Shown here: piece by piece, positions 1 through 11,837 of the stretch | How positions within the stretch are numbered: position 1 is the stretch's first letter | Layout of the letters: each line of letters opens with the position of its first letter | From: JBCBKP01 sp038746265 | GTDB lineage: Bacteria; Planctomycetota; Phycisphaerae; Phycisphaerales; UBA1924 | Direction: 5' to 3' | Length of the DNA stretch: 64,000 bases | Assembly: GCA_038746265.1 (NCBI GenBank) | Contig: JBCDKU010000003.1 | Location: 1-64,000, forward strand | Program-made: the position numbers and the translations under genes | The notes under the pieces: model-generated | The model's input: the letters and a program-made list of their open reading frames with translations, nothing else | Told to the model about the DNA's origin: nothing | The model's database searches: none

Positions 1-2731
<2,731 letters not shown>

Positions 2732-2821
2732 GTCACGCTCCCGGCTTTCTGACGGCCCGCGGACACGGGCCTGCGTGACGGTATGTTCGGACGGAGTCCG
2801 GCGTCGGACGCAGGCGGGATG

Positions 2822-3031
2822 TCAGGGTTTGACCGGCGTCTCGGGCGTGATTTCGAGGGTCTGCTGGGTCTGCTGGTCGGCCTCGCGCTCGGCTTCACGC
2901 TGGGCCGCCTCCTGCCGCGCGGCCGACCGGAAGAACCCGAGCATCACCAGCCCGATCGCGATCCCGATCGCGAAGTACGCGAGGCGGCGGGAGAAGCTGG
3001 TTCCGGAGTCCTGGATCTGGCGGGAGGTCAT
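2822..3031 (-). CDS. Small single-pass membrane protein between uvrB and uvrA (69 aa)
   Basis: I do not recognise a family. The protein has a polar N-terminus with RR, one hydrophobic segment (about residues 19-34, YFAIGIAIGLVMLGFF), then a charged Gln/Glu/Arg-rich helical stretch (QEAAQREAEREADQQ) and a short Pro/Thr tail. This predicts a single-span protein with a coiled tail. The ATG at 3031 lies 8 nt after the uvrB stop codon, which suggests co-transcription and perhaps coupling to uvrB; uvrA begins 90 nt downstream. Its position inside a repair gene pair is the only functional hint. It could equally be a passenger gene. Confidence 0.7.
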   Translation of the reverse strand: MTSRQIQDSGTSFSRRLAYFAIGIAIGLVMLGFFRSAARQEAAQREAEREADQQTQQTLEITPETPVKP

Positions 3032-3039
3032 GCGGGACT

Positions 3040-5328
3040 TTAGCGCCCGGGCCGGCGGGACTTGGAGCGGTGGCTCGACGCCTTGCCCGTCTTGCGGCGC
3101 TTCTTCTTACCCTTGGGGCGTCCGCTGATCGCTCGCTCGATCTCGGAGCGCCGGACCATCACCGGGCCCGCCTTCTCCTCGTCGGTCGCGGTCGGGTCGG
3201 AATCGCGGGCGACCTTCTCAGCCTCGATCAGGTCCTGGACCTTGCGCATCTGGTCGCGCAGCGACGCCGCCCGCTCGAACTTCATCTGCTCGGCGGCCTC
3301 GAGCATCTCGCCCTCGAGCGTCGCGACGAGGTCGTCGGCGCTGACCATCGGCTCGTCGGACTCGACGGCGTCGCGTGCCTTGCGGCGGCTCTTGAGCTCG
3401 GCCTCGATGCCGCGGCGGATCGACTTGCGGATCGTCGCGGGTGTGATCCCGTGCTCCTCGTTGTACGCCATCTGCTTCGCGCGGCGGCGCTCGGTCTCTC
3501 CGATCGCGGCCGACATGGCGCTGGTCATCGTGTCGGCGTAGAGGATGACCTTGGCCTTGTCGTTCCGCGCGGCGCGGCCCATCTGCTGGATGAGGCTCGT
3601 GGCCGACCGCAGGTAGCCCTCCTTGTCGGCGTCGAGGATGCACACGAGGCTGACCTCGGGCATGTCGAGGCCCTCGCGGAGCAGGTTGACGCCGACGAGC
3701 ACGTCGAACTCGCCCATGCGGAGGCCCTGGATGATCTCGACCCGCTCGAGCGTGTCGATCTCGGAGTGCAGGTACCGCACGCGGAGGTTCTGCTTCGCGA
3801 GGTAGTTGGTCAGGTCCTCGCAGAGCCGCTTGGTGAGCGCGGTGACGAGCACGCGGTCGCCCTCGTCCACGCGCTCGCGGCAGGCCTCGATGAGGTCCGC
3901 GATCTGGTTCTGGGCCGGTCGGATCTCGACGACCGGATCAAGCAGGCCTGTCGGGCGGATGACCTGCTCGGCGACCTCGCCCTGCACCTTGTCGAGCTCG
4001 TAGGGCCCGGGCGTCGCGGAGACGAACAGCAGCCGCGGCACCATCGCCTCGAACTCCTCGAACCGCAGCGGGCGGTTGTCGAGCGCGGAGGGGAGGCGGA
4101 ACCCGTGCTCGACGAGCACGTCCTTGCGGGCCTTGTCGCCGTTGAACATCGCGTTGATCTGCGGGATGGTGACGTGCGACTCGTCGATGATGACGAGCCA
4201 ATCGGAGAGGTTCTGCCGCGTGACGCCGTACCGCTGCTCGTCCTCGCGGGCGTCGCGTCCGACCGCGCCGGCGTCGGGCTCGGCGTGGAGCTTGCCCGCG
4301 ATCTCGGCTTTCTTGTTCGGGTCGGGCGGGGCGTAGTCGAAGTAGTCGAGCAGCGTGAAGGGCCGCTCGCCCGGTGCGCGGCCGTCCATGTAGCGGCTGT
4401 AGTTCTCGATGCCGTTGCAGAAGCCGACCTCCTCGATCATCTCGAGGTCGTACTTGGTCCGCGCGAGCAGCCGCTGTGCCTCGAGCAGCTTGCCCTGGCT
4501 CCGCAGCTCGAGTACACGGGCGTCGAGCTCGGTGCGGATGCCGTCGATCGCGGCCTGCAGCTGGTCCTCGGGCATGACGTAGTGGACCGCGGGGAACAGG
4601 AAAAACTGGCGTTCCTCTGCGAGCAGCTCGCCCGAGACGGGGTTGATGAGCTCGAGCTTGTCGATCTCGTCGCCGAAGATCTCGATGCGGACCGCGAACT
4701 TCTCGTAGGCGGGCCAGACCTCGATCGCGTCGCCCCGCGCCCGGTACGTTCCACGTTTGAAGTCGATGTCGGAGCGCTGGTACTGCATGGCGTTGAGCGC
4801 CATGAAGAAATCACGGCGACCGATCTCGGAGCCGCGGGTGATGGTCATGACCTTCTCGGAGTACGCGCTGGGCGAGCCGAGGCCGAAGATGCAGGAGACC
4901 GAGGCGATCACGACCGAATCGCGCCGCGAGAGCAGGTTGCTGGTCGAGGCGAGGCGGAGCTGGTCGAGGTCGTCGTTGCGACTCGCGTCCTTCTCGATGT
5001 AGATGTCGCGGCCCGGGATATAGGCCTCGGGCTGGTAATAGTCGTAGTAGCTGACGAAGTAGTTGACGGAGTTGTGCGGGAAGAACTCGCGGAGCTCCTC
5101 GTAGAGCTGGGCGGCGAGCGTCTTGTTGTGGCTGATGATCAGCGTGGGCTTCTGGGTCTCCGCGATGACGTTGGCCATCGTGAAGGTCTTGCCCGTGCCG
5201 GTCGCGCCGAGCAGGCACTGGTGCCGCTTGCCCTCCTCGATGCCGCGCGTGAGCCGGGCGATCGCCTCGGGCTGATCGCCCATGGGATCAAACTCGCTGA
5301 CGACTTCGAAGGGTCTGGGGTCGGGCAC
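3040..5328 (-). CDS. uvrB: UvrB, excinuclease ABC subunit B
   Basis: Helicase-like damage-verification subunit that receives DNA from UvrA and recruits UvrC. At 762 residues it is longer than the usual ~670. Visible: Walker A GATGTGKT near residue 42, the beta-hairpin region YDYYQPEAYIP, motif II as DESH, the helicase motif QQMGRAARN, and a C-terminal UVR motif (LEGEMLEAAEQMKFERAASL) that normally binds UvrC. After this comes an atypical basic tail of about 30 residues rich in Lys/Arg (GKKKRRK, SRRPGR). The start is GTG at 5328, giving the canonical PFEVVSEFDPMGDQP opening. It heads the uvrB, small membrane gene, uvrA cluster; the closest gene upstream on this strand is the ClpP-fold paralog, 58 nt away. 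Confidence 0.98.
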   Translation of the reverse strand: MPDPRPFEVVSEFDPMGDQPEAIARLTRGIEEGKRHQCLLGATGTGKTFTMANVIAETQKPTLIISHNKTLAAQLYEELREFFPHNSVNYFVSYYDYYQPEAYIPGRDIYIEKDASRNDDLDQLRLASTSNLLSRRDSVVIASVSCIFGLGSPSAYSEKVMTITRGSEIGRRDFFMALNAMQYQRSDIDFKRGTYRARGDAIEVWPAYEKFAVRIEIFGDEIDKLELINPVSGELLAEERQFFLFPAVHYVMPEDQLQAAIDGIRTELDARVLELRSQGKLLEAQRLLARTKYDLEMIEEVGFCNGIENYSRYMDGRAPGERPFTLLDYFDYAPPDPNKKAEIAGKLHAEPDAGAVGRDAREDEQRYGVTRQNLSDWLVIIDESHVTIPQINAMFNGDKARKDVLVEHGFRLPSALDNRPLRFEEFEAMVPRLLFVSATPGPYELDKVQGEVAEQVIRPTGLLDPVVEIRPAQNQIADLIEACRERVDEGDRVLVTALTKRLCEDLTNYLAKQNLRVRYLHSEIDTLERVEIIQGLRMGEFDVLVGVNLLREGLDMPEVSLVCILDADKEGYLRSATSLIQQMGRAARNDKAKVILYADTMTSAMSAAIGETERRRAKQMAYNEEHGITPATIRKSIRRGIEAELKSRRKARDAVESDEPMVSADDLVATLEGEMLEAAEQMKFERAASLRDQMRKVQDLIEAEKVARDSDPTATDEEKAGPVMVRRSEIERAISGRPKGKKKRRKTGKASSHRSKSRRPGR

Positions 5329-5386
5329 CGCAGAAGCCTAGGGAGACTTCGCTCTCGTGATCGCGGAATCACCGGATCACATGGGA

Positions 5387-6733
5387 TCACATGGCGTTGA
5401 GCACGTCGGCCCGCAGCTGCTCGAGCGTGACGTAGACGTCATGGCCGATCTCGGGCGGGAAGGTCAGGTGCTGGGCCCCGGTTTTCTCGGCTTCTTCGAG
5501 GTACTTGGCCATCTTGCCGAGCTCGCTCATGCACGTCTCGACCTCGCGGAGCGCGGTCTGGAGGTAGCCCGTCCGCTGCGAGTTCTGCGTGCGGTACTGG
5601 TTCGCCCGCTCGACAGCGCGGTTGTAGCCGTCCATCGAGGTCTTGTAGCGGGCGAGCGAAGCGTTAAAGTCCTCCTCGAGCTCGACACGCTCGGTACCGG
5701 CGCGTGCAAAGGCGGCGTTGACCGAGCGGCCGCCGTCGCGCCAGATCTCGACGCCGATCAGCTCTGCGAGGCCCTCGGGCTCGCCTGCATAGGTGGTGCC
5801 GATGCAGTACTTGTCGAGCTGGTCAGCGCGGAGGGTGAGGATGGTCTCGTCGCCGTCCACCTTGTCCCAGCCGGGGCCGCCCGGGTTGGACGTGCGGACG
5901 TCGCCCGAGTCCTTGTTGATGTAGATCTCGATGGGCACCTCGGCCATCGCGCGGAAGAGCTCGGGCTCGTGCCCGCGGGAGGCCGCGAGCGACGCGAGGC
6001 CGGCGGCCCACGCGGAGTTGAGCTTCGCGTCCACCTCGGCGGCGCCGGTCGAGGAATCGGTCGAGTACGCGGTCGCGGCGCCGACCGTGCCGCTCCGGCG
6101 GATGAAGATGTGCTGGGCGGAGGCAACGAACACCGTCGCGGCGCTGATCGCGCCGCCGTTCTCGATCAGCGCGATGTAGGTGAAGTCCTCCTCGTAGCGG
6201 CGGAGAGTCTCGATCATGTCGTAGGCGTCGTAGAGGTAACCGCCCGGGCTGTCGATGCTGAAAATGACGTACTCGATGCGGCGGCTCTTGGCGTCGCCCA
6301 GCGCCTTCTCGAGCGCATGGTTGTTGACCTCGTTGCCGATGCCGCCGTGCGCCTCGATGACGGCGTACCGCGGCGCGTTGCGCTCGGCCCGCATCCGCTC
6401 CGCCCGCGCCCGGCGCTCCGCGTTGCGGTCGGCCTTGTCATCCGCCTTGCTCTTCTCAGATTCTTCTTTCTTGGTCTGGCTCTCGGACTTGCCCTCCCAG
6501 AATCCCTCGGGGAGCGGCTTGTACTCGACGCTCTTGACCTGCCGCCGCGCCACGGTGATCTCGGCCCGGATGCCCGCGATCAGCGTGTCGATCGTCACGC
6601 CCGCACCGGTCTCCGAGGTGATCTTGCCCTCGTACCGCTGGCCCGAGGTGGTCTCGAGGATGTCGGCGCTCGCGGCCGCGGGCAGCAGGAACGCACAGGA
6701 CACGAGAAGTCGGGAGATGAGTCCGGATCGCAC
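5387..6733 (-). CDS. Exported ClpP-fold (SppA/NfeD-like) protein, paralog B
   Basis: A 448-residue exported protein of the ClpP/crotonase fold, probably a periplasmic serine-protease-like enzyme. A Sec signal peptide (LISRLLVSCAFLLPAAASA) is followed by a small beta-rich N-terminal domain (YEGKITSET, IDTLIAGIR), a charged linker, then the ClpP-like core with SIDSPGG and the putative nucleophile-bearing GGAISAATVFVAS. The ClpP catalytic His is not evident downstream, where GTVGAATAYS stands instead, and no obvious SppA-type Lys could be assigned. A GTG at 6733 with AAGGA upstream is preferred over the ATG at 6766, which lacks a ribosome site and would add 11 residues ahead of the signal. The gene directly upstream is a paralog with the same architecture, which points to tandem duplication. 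Confidence 0.8.
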   Translation of the reverse strand: MRSGLISRLLVSCAFLLPAAASADILETTSGQRYEGKITSETGAGVTIDTLIAGIRAEITVARRQVKSVEYKPLPEGFWEGKSESQTKKEESEKSKADDKADRNAERRARAERMRAERNAPRYAVIEAHGGIGNEVNNHALEKALGDAKSRRIEYVIFSIDSPGGYLYDAYDMIETLRRYEEDFTYIALIENGGAISAATVFVASAQHIFIRRSGTVGAATAYSTDSSTGAAEVDAKLNSAWAAGLASLAASRGHEPELFRAMAEVPIEIYINKDSGDVRTSNPGGPGWDKVDGDETILTLRADQLDKYCIGTTYAGEPEGLAELIGVEIWRDGGRSVNAAFARAGTERVELEEDFNASLARYKTSMDGYNRAVERANQYRTQNSQRTGYLQTALREVETCMSELGKMAKYLEEAEKTGAQHLTFPPEIGHDVYVTLEQLRADVLNAM

Positions 6734-6820
6734 GGCGGGTTCCTTCGTGAAGTTCAAGCGGGTCATGAGCGGGTCACGTCTGGCGGTTCGCGTCCGCGTT
6801 TGCGGCGGTTTCGAGGATTG

Positions 6821-8146
6821 TCAGCGGATCGAGCGGAGTTCCTCGCGGAGCTCGGCCCACCGCTCGCGGATCTCGTCGATCTCGGCCGAATCGACGAGCG
6901 CGTGCAGCGCGCCCTCCTTGCGGAGCCGGTCGTTGTTGTCGTCCACCTGGCGGAGCAGCCGCTCCCAGGTCCGCACCTCGCGCATCGCCTCGGTCTTCGA
7001 CCACCGGGTCTTGCGGCTCGCGCGGCGGAGGCGGTCGTTCAGTTCGTCGAGGGCGTCGTCGAGGGCCTCGACCTGCCTCGTCCGCGAGACGGCCGCCCGC
7101 TGCATCGCGCTCTGGCCCTGCCCGCCCATCTCGGACCAGCCGGCGCCGATCATCGCGTCGCCAAGGTTCTCGATGCCGTCGTCGCTGATCGTGGCGAGCC
7201 CGGTCTTCTCCGCCATCGACGCGGTCAGCGTGAGCACGGTCACCGCGTTGTCGATCTCCTCCCAGCCCTGCTGGCGGCTGCTCGAGAGTTCGCCCGTCTC
7301 GGGGTCCATGTGGACCTCGGCGCTCGGGATGATCATCGCGCGGAACAGCATCTCCTCGTGCCCGTTCGAGCCCGCGAGGCCGGAGACGTCGGCCGCCCAG
7401 ATCGAGTTGAACTTCGCGTCCACCTCGGTCGCGCCGGTCGAGTTGTTCGTTCCGTAGGCGACCGCGCCGCCCACGCTCGAGTTGGACCGCATGAAGATCT
7501 TGTCGGCGGCGGCGACAAACACCGTCGCGGCGCTGATCGCGCCCCCGCGTTCGATCACCGCGTAGTAGTTGAAACGCTCGTCGTGGTCGGCGAGCAGTTC
7601 CATGATCGCGGCGGCTTCGTACACAAACCCGCCCGGGCTCTCGATGTTGAAGACGATGTTCTCGACGCCGCGGCGGCGGGCGAGATCGAGCGCCTGCTCG
7701 ACGCCCGGCATCGTGACCTCCTCGCCGATGCCGCCGATGATCGGGACCTCCATGAAGCGCGGCGCGCCGTCGCTGAGCGCGGGCGTGGTGCCGCGGATCG
7801 GGTCGCGGCCCGCGGGATCGCCGGTCGGGTTGCCGGTCCGGTTGCCGGTCGGGCCGGACGCGGTCGAATTGCCGCCGCCGGACCCGCCGGAACTCCCCGA
7901 GCCACCGGAGCCACCTTCGAAGAAATTCTCCGGTAGCGGCTTCCGCTCGACCTTCGCGATCTGACGGCGTTGCAGCGTGATGGTCGTGCGGATGCCCGAG
8001 ATCAGCGTGTCGATCTCGAGCCGCGAGGGCGTCTCGGAGAGGATCTTGCCCTCGTACTGCTGGCCCGTGCGGGTTGTGACGACATCGGCGGACGAGACGG
8101 ACACCGAGGCAGCGGCGAGGACACAGGCGGCGATGGTGCGGATCAA
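6821..8146 (-). CDS. Exported ClpP-fold (SppA/NfeD-like) protein, paralog A
   Basis: A 441-residue paralog of the next gene downstream. It has a signal peptide (IRTIAACVLAAASVSVSSA), the same N-terminal beta domain (YEGKILSET, IDTLISGIR, RRQIAKVE) ending in KPLPENFF, then a low-complexity Gly/Ser/Asn linker of ~50 residues, then the ClpP-like core with NIESPGG and GGAISAATVFVAA. A C-terminal helical region of ~100 residues is rich in Arg and Glu. As in paralog B, the Ser of ISAAT is the likely nucleophile, with no ClpP His. I place the start at TTG 8146: GGGAG lies 6 nt upstream and the signal peptide then begins at once. The ATG at 8230 would put 28 non-signal residues in front. Proteolysis is a family-level inference. 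Confidence 0.8.
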   Translation of the reverse strand: MIRTIAACVLAAASVSVSSADVVTTRTGQQYEGKILSETPSRLEIDTLISGIRTTITLQRRQIAKVERKPLPENFFEGGSGGSGSSGGSGGGNSTASGPTGNRTGNPTGDPAGRDPIRGTTPALSDGAPRFMEVPIIGGIGEEVTMPGVEQALDLARRRGVENIVFNIESPGGFVYEAAAIMELLADHDERFNYYAVIERGGAISAATVFVAAADKIFMRSNSSVGGAVAYGTNNSTGATEVDAKFNSIWAADVSGLAGSNGHEEMLFRAMIIPSAEVHMDPETGELSSSRQQGWEEIDNAVTVLTLTASMAEKTGLATISDDGIENLGDAMIGAGWSEMGGQGQSAMQRAAVSRTRQVEALDDALDELNDRLRRASRKTRWSKTEAMREVRTWERLLRQVDDNNDRLRKEGALHALVDSAEIDEIRERWAELREELRSIR

Positions 8147-8245
8147 GGCTGGCTCCCTCTGGAACGGGCTCTCTCTGGAACAGATCTGGCAACAGTCTAG
8201 AGAGAGCCCGGGGGTCTGGGAACCCGGCATTCGGCCCGATTCGGG

Positions 8246-11113
8246 CTAGCCCTTGGCCGCGGCGAGCAACTCGCGGGTTTTTCGGCCGTTGAGCCGCAGG
8301 ATCGCCGGGATCGCCGCCCCGATCGTGAACAGCAGCACCACGCCCCAGCCCACGGCGATCGGCATCAGCGGTGGCGGGAAGGGGTTCACCGAGACGCCCA
8401 CGACCACCTCGTAGAGCTTCGCCCCGGCCCACGAACCCTGGATGCCCATGAGCGTCCCGACGATCGAGGCGGTGATGCCGATGAGCAGGGCTTCGCCGAT
8501 GATGAGCCGGACGAGCATGCCGCGGTGCCCGCCGACGGCGCGGAGCACGCCGAACTCGAACTGCCGCGCCTCGATGCCCGCGACGATGAGGTTCGCGACA
8601 CCGAAGCACGCGACGAGCATCGAGGCGACCGCGACGGCGCTGAAGACGACGAGCGAGCCGCCGATGAACTCGAAGATGCGGGCCTTGATCCGCCGGCCCG
8701 ACCCCACGCCGAGGACGCCCAGCCCGAAGAGCTGCTCGCGGATCTCGGCGACCGCCCACTTGTCCGCGTCTTCCGAGCCGTCCGCGCGGGCGCGGCGGAT
8801 CATCTCGTCCTCGTCGAACGAGATCTGGATGAGCTGCGTGGAGTCCGAGCCGAACTTCTCGCGCAGGTCGGTGCGCGACCCGAAAACGGCGTGGATCGCC
8901 TGATCGATGTACTCCTCACCGATATTGAAGAACTTGCTCGCGAGCTCGAGGCCCGGGCTGGTGACGACGCCGACGATCTCGAAGGTGTGCTCGGCCCCGT
9001 CGTCGCGGCAGGTGAACATGTCGCCCACGCCGAGGCCCTTGGCGGTGCGGAACTCCTTGCCGACGATGATCGCGCCGCCCTCTTCGAGCCGGCGCTCGGC
9101 GGTCGCGCGGTCGCCCTCGACGAACTCCATGTTGCTCATCTCGAAGAAGGGCTTGGGCTCGAAGGCGACGAACGAGGTCTTGTAGCTGCTCAGGCCCGTC
9201 ACGCCGAAGGCGTCGGTCTCGACCGGGTGGAGCGTGATCGCGCAGGTGTTGGTGATCCAGGGCAGGCTGTCGAGCTTGTCCTGGGCCTGCGGGCTGAGGC
9301 GGAGGCCGTTGACGAAGGCGTCGGGGAACTGGATGTTGTCGAGCCAGTCGTTGAGCACGGAGTTGCCGTTGGTCCAGATCGAGACCATCAGCGCCAGCCC
9401 GGTCATCATCGCGCCCGCGGTGAAGCCGTGGCGGAAGGGCGTCGCGCGGACGGTCCTGCCCAGCAGGTTCGGGGGAAGCCGCAGCGCAAACGAGATCGCG
9501 CCCGAGACGCCCGCGGCGAGAGCCGACGTTGCGGGGACGGCGAGCAGGAAGTACCCGAAGAACATCGCGGGCAGGCCCACGATCGCGTAGCCCCAGAAGA
9601 TGTAGTTAGGCCCCGCGAGCCCGATGATCGCGGCCTGCGTCGCGAGCCCAAGCAGCGCGAAGATGAACACACGCCAGATCGCGGCCCGCTTGGTCGGTTG
9701 CGAGCGGCCCGTGAGCGCCTTGAGCGGCGAGACCCGCACCACCTGCCATGCGGGCCACAAGGCGCCGACGAGCCCCGCGCCGACCGCGCCCAAGAAGCTG
9801 ATCGCGAGCATGGTGGGGGGGATGCGCAGGCCCGTGGGGAGCTGCTCGGCGAAGATCGTCGTCATCAGCCACGCGAAGCCCACGCCCAGCGGCACGCCGA
9901 CAATCGCGCCGACACCGCCCACGAGCAGGCCCGTGATGATCTGGCTCTGAGCGAGCTGCGCCTTGTGCGCGCCGATGCAACGCAGCACCGCGAGCGCCCG
10001 CTGCTGCTCGGCGATGCCCGTCGTGAGCCCCGTCATAATGATGAACGCGGCCGACAGCATCGCGAGGATCGAGGCGAGCAGGAAGCCCACCTGGTTGGAC
10101 TCGAGGTTCTTGTCGAGCTGGCTCGTGACGATCTCGGTGGGCTGGACGAGCACCGTCTCGCCTAGCGCGGCCTGCATCTCTTCGGAGACCGCCTCGGGGT
10201 CCAGCTCGTCGTCGAGGTCGATCTCGATCTGATCGAGCACGCCCCGCGTGCCGGTGACAAGCTCGAGCGTCGCGACCGACATCGTCATCTGCGGCACGCC
10301 GCCCAGCGGCGGGGGCTCGGTGATGCCGACGACCGTGACCCGCTCTGCCCGCCGGAAGAAGCGGGCGAACGCCGCCATCATGTTCTCGGAGATGCCGAAC
10401 TTCGCGAGCGAGTCGGCCGAGACGGGCAGCGAGAGCTGGCGGACCACGAACAGCTCGTCGCCGGGCCGCACGCCGATCGCGCTGTGGATCCGGTCGCGCT
10501 GCTCGATCGTCTCGACGCGGTCGGGCACCTCGGGCCGCTCGACTTCGAGGTAGCCCACCTTGACGCCCGCGGGGTCTTTCGAATCGTCGGTGAGGCGGTT
10601 GTCGATCCACTGCTGGGTCAGGCGCTCTGCCATGAGCGCATCGACGAGGACCTCGCCGTCGGTCTCGGGGAGCCGTCCCGCGATGAGCGTGACGGGCCGA
10701 GTCGCGAACTCACTCTCGATGCTGACCCCGTTGCCGTAGCCGCTCGCCGCCAGCACGCTCTGACGGCGGACGAAGCCGGATCCGTCCTCGACAGGCGTGA
10801 GCGCCTGCTTCGGGAGCTGCACGCTGACGCTCGAGCGGATCCGCGGGAGCGAGGCGAGCACGCCGGGCCACGCTTCGACCTGATCGAGCAGGGCGGAATC
10901 AAAGAGCCCGCCCGAGCCGCGCGCCTTGACGCGGATCTCGGCCGACCCGAGCTGCGACTCGAGCTGCTTCTCGATCGCGCCGCCCGCGGATTCGAGCGCG
11001 CACGCGACCGCAGAGATCAGCGCCGCCGAGAGGGTGACGGCCCCGATCAGGAGCAGCGATCGGCTAGGCCGCGCTGATAAACCCTTGGTAGCGAGTCGCC
11101 ACGCCGCTCGCAT
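8246..11113 (-). CDS. FtsX/MacB-type ABC transporter permease, about 10 TM segments
   Basis: The membrane subunit of an ABC transporter of the LolCE/MacB/FtsX class, 955 residues. I count about ten hydrophobic segments: one near residues 20-40 after a basic N-terminus, four to six between ~335 and ~530, one near 560, and three at the C-terminus. Large extracytoplasmic domains sit between the first and second segments and again at ~590-830. The ends of both halves resemble FtsX-domain four-helix repeats. The ATG at 11113 has GGAGGG 5 nt upstream and lies inside the ATPase gene, a 50-nt overlap that implies translational coupling. Such systems use ATP for lipoprotein extraction, peptide or lipid export, or mechanotransmission. 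The substrate cannot be read here. Confidence 0.9.
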   Translation of the reverse strand: MRAAWRLATKGLSARPSRSLLLIGAVTLSAALISAVACALESAGGAIEKQLESQLGSAEIRVKARGSGGLFDSALLDQVEAWPGVLASLPRIRSSVSVQLPKQALTPVEDGSGFVRRQSVLAASGYGNGVSIESEFATRPVTLIAGRLPETDGEVLVDALMAERLTQQWIDNRLTDDSKDPAGVKVGYLEVERPEVPDRVETIEQRDRIHSAIGVRPGDELFVVRQLSLPVSADSLAKFGISENMMAAFARFFRRAERVTVVGITEPPPLGGVPQMTMSVATLELVTGTRGVLDQIEIDLDDELDPEAVSEEMQAALGETVLVQPTEIVTSQLDKNLESNQVGFLLASILAMLSAAFIIMTGLTTGIAEQQRALAVLRCIGAHKAQLAQSQIITGLLVGGVGAIVGVPLGVGFAWLMTTIFAEQLPTGLRIPPTMLAISFLGAVGAGLVGALWPAWQVVRVSPLKALTGRSQPTKRAAIWRVFIFALLGLATQAAIIGLAGPNYIFWGYAIVGLPAMFFGYFLLAVPATSALAAGVSGAISFALRLPPNLLGRTVRATPFRHGFTAGAMMTGLALMVSIWTNGNSVLNDWLDNIQFPDAFVNGLRLSPQAQDKLDSLPWITNTCAITLHPVETDAFGVTGLSSYKTSFVAFEPKPFFEMSNMEFVEGDRATAERRLEEGGAIIVGKEFRTAKGLGVGDMFTCRDDGAEHTFEIVGVVTSPGLELASKFFNIGEEYIDQAIHAVFGSRTDLREKFGSDSTQLIQISFDEDEMIRRARADGSEDADKWAVAEIREQLFGLGVLGVGSGRRIKARIFEFIGGSLVVFSAVAVASMLVACFGVANLIVAGIEARQFEFGVLRAVGGHRGMLVRLIIGEALLIGITASIVGTLMGIQGSWAGAKLYEVVVGVSVNPFPPPLMPIAVGWGVVLLFTIGAAIPAILRLNGRKTRELLAAAKG

Positions 11114-11798
11114 CGAGGCCCTCCGTATCGATCGTGCCCTCGACGCGACCGTCCTTGATGATGGTGATCGATCGGCAGTGGGCCGCCGCCGCCGGCTCGT
11201 GCGTGACCATCAGGACGGTCATGCCGTTCTCCTGCGCGATCTCGCCAAGCAGGTTCCAGAGTCGTTCGCTGCTCGCCGAATCCAGATTCCCCGTCGGCTC
11301 GTCCGCGAGCAGGACCGGCGGCGCGTACAGCAGCGACCGCGCGATCGCGACGCGCTGCTGCTCGCCCCCGGACAGCGCCTCGGGGCGGTGCCCGTCGCGG
11401 CCCGGCAGGCCCAGCCGATCCAGCAGCTCGCGGCTGCGCTTCTGCAGCTTGTCTGGGTCGTCGCCCGCGAGCAAGCCGGGCAGCTCGACGTTCTCCCGCG
11501 CCGTCAGCGTCGGGATCAGGTTGAACGATTGGAACACGATCCCGAGATCGGTGCGGCGGAAGTCGGTCGCCCGCTTCTCCGACATCGAGTGGATGGGCGT
11601 GCCGCCGATCACGATCTCGCCCTCGTCCGGGCGGTCGAGCGCCGCGAGCAGGTGCAGCAGCGTGGACTTGCCGCTGCCCGACTGCCCCATGATCGCGTAG
11701 AACCCGGGCTCAGCGATCTCGAAGTCCACGCCGCGGAGGGCCTGGACGCGCTCGGAGCCGAGCTGGTAGGACTTGGTGACGCCGGCGCAGCGGATCAT
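11064..11798 (-). CDS. LolD/MacB-type ABC transporter ATPase
   Basis: A cytoplasmic ATPase partner of the overlapping permease, 244 residues. Visible: Walker A GQSGSGKST near residue 40, Q-loop in FQSFNLIPTLTA, signature ALSGGEQQRVAIAR, Walker B VLLADEPTGNLDS, and the H-loop VTHEPAAA. The wording EPTGNLDS and NLIPTLTARENVELP is typical of the LolD/MacB/FtsE subgroup. The ATG at 11798 opens the canonical MIRCAGVTKSY; the reading frame stays open further upstream into repeat-like DNA, but that extension has no family counterpart. The two genes form a transporter unit. Confidence 0.95.
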   Translation of the reverse strand: MIRCAGVTKSYQLGSERVQALRGVDFEIAEPGFYAIMGQSGSGKSTLLHLLAALDRPDEGEIVIGGTPIHSMSEKRATDFRRTDLGIVFQSFNLIPTLTARENVELPGLLAGDDPDKLQKRSRELLDRLGLPGRDGHRPEALSGGEQQRVAIARSLLYAPPVLLADEPTGNLDSASSERLWNLLGEIAQENGMTVLMVTHEPAAAAHCRSITIIKDGRVEGTIDTEGLDASGVATRYQGFISAA

Positions 11799-11837
11799 GC
11801 GGGCGACTTTAGGCGTCCCCCGGTTCCCCGTGGCACA

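Noticed and set aside
3070..5400. 776-codon open frame on the plus strand
   Set aside because: It is antisense to uvrB, with repetitive Leu/Asp/Val composition typical of the complement of GC-rich genes.
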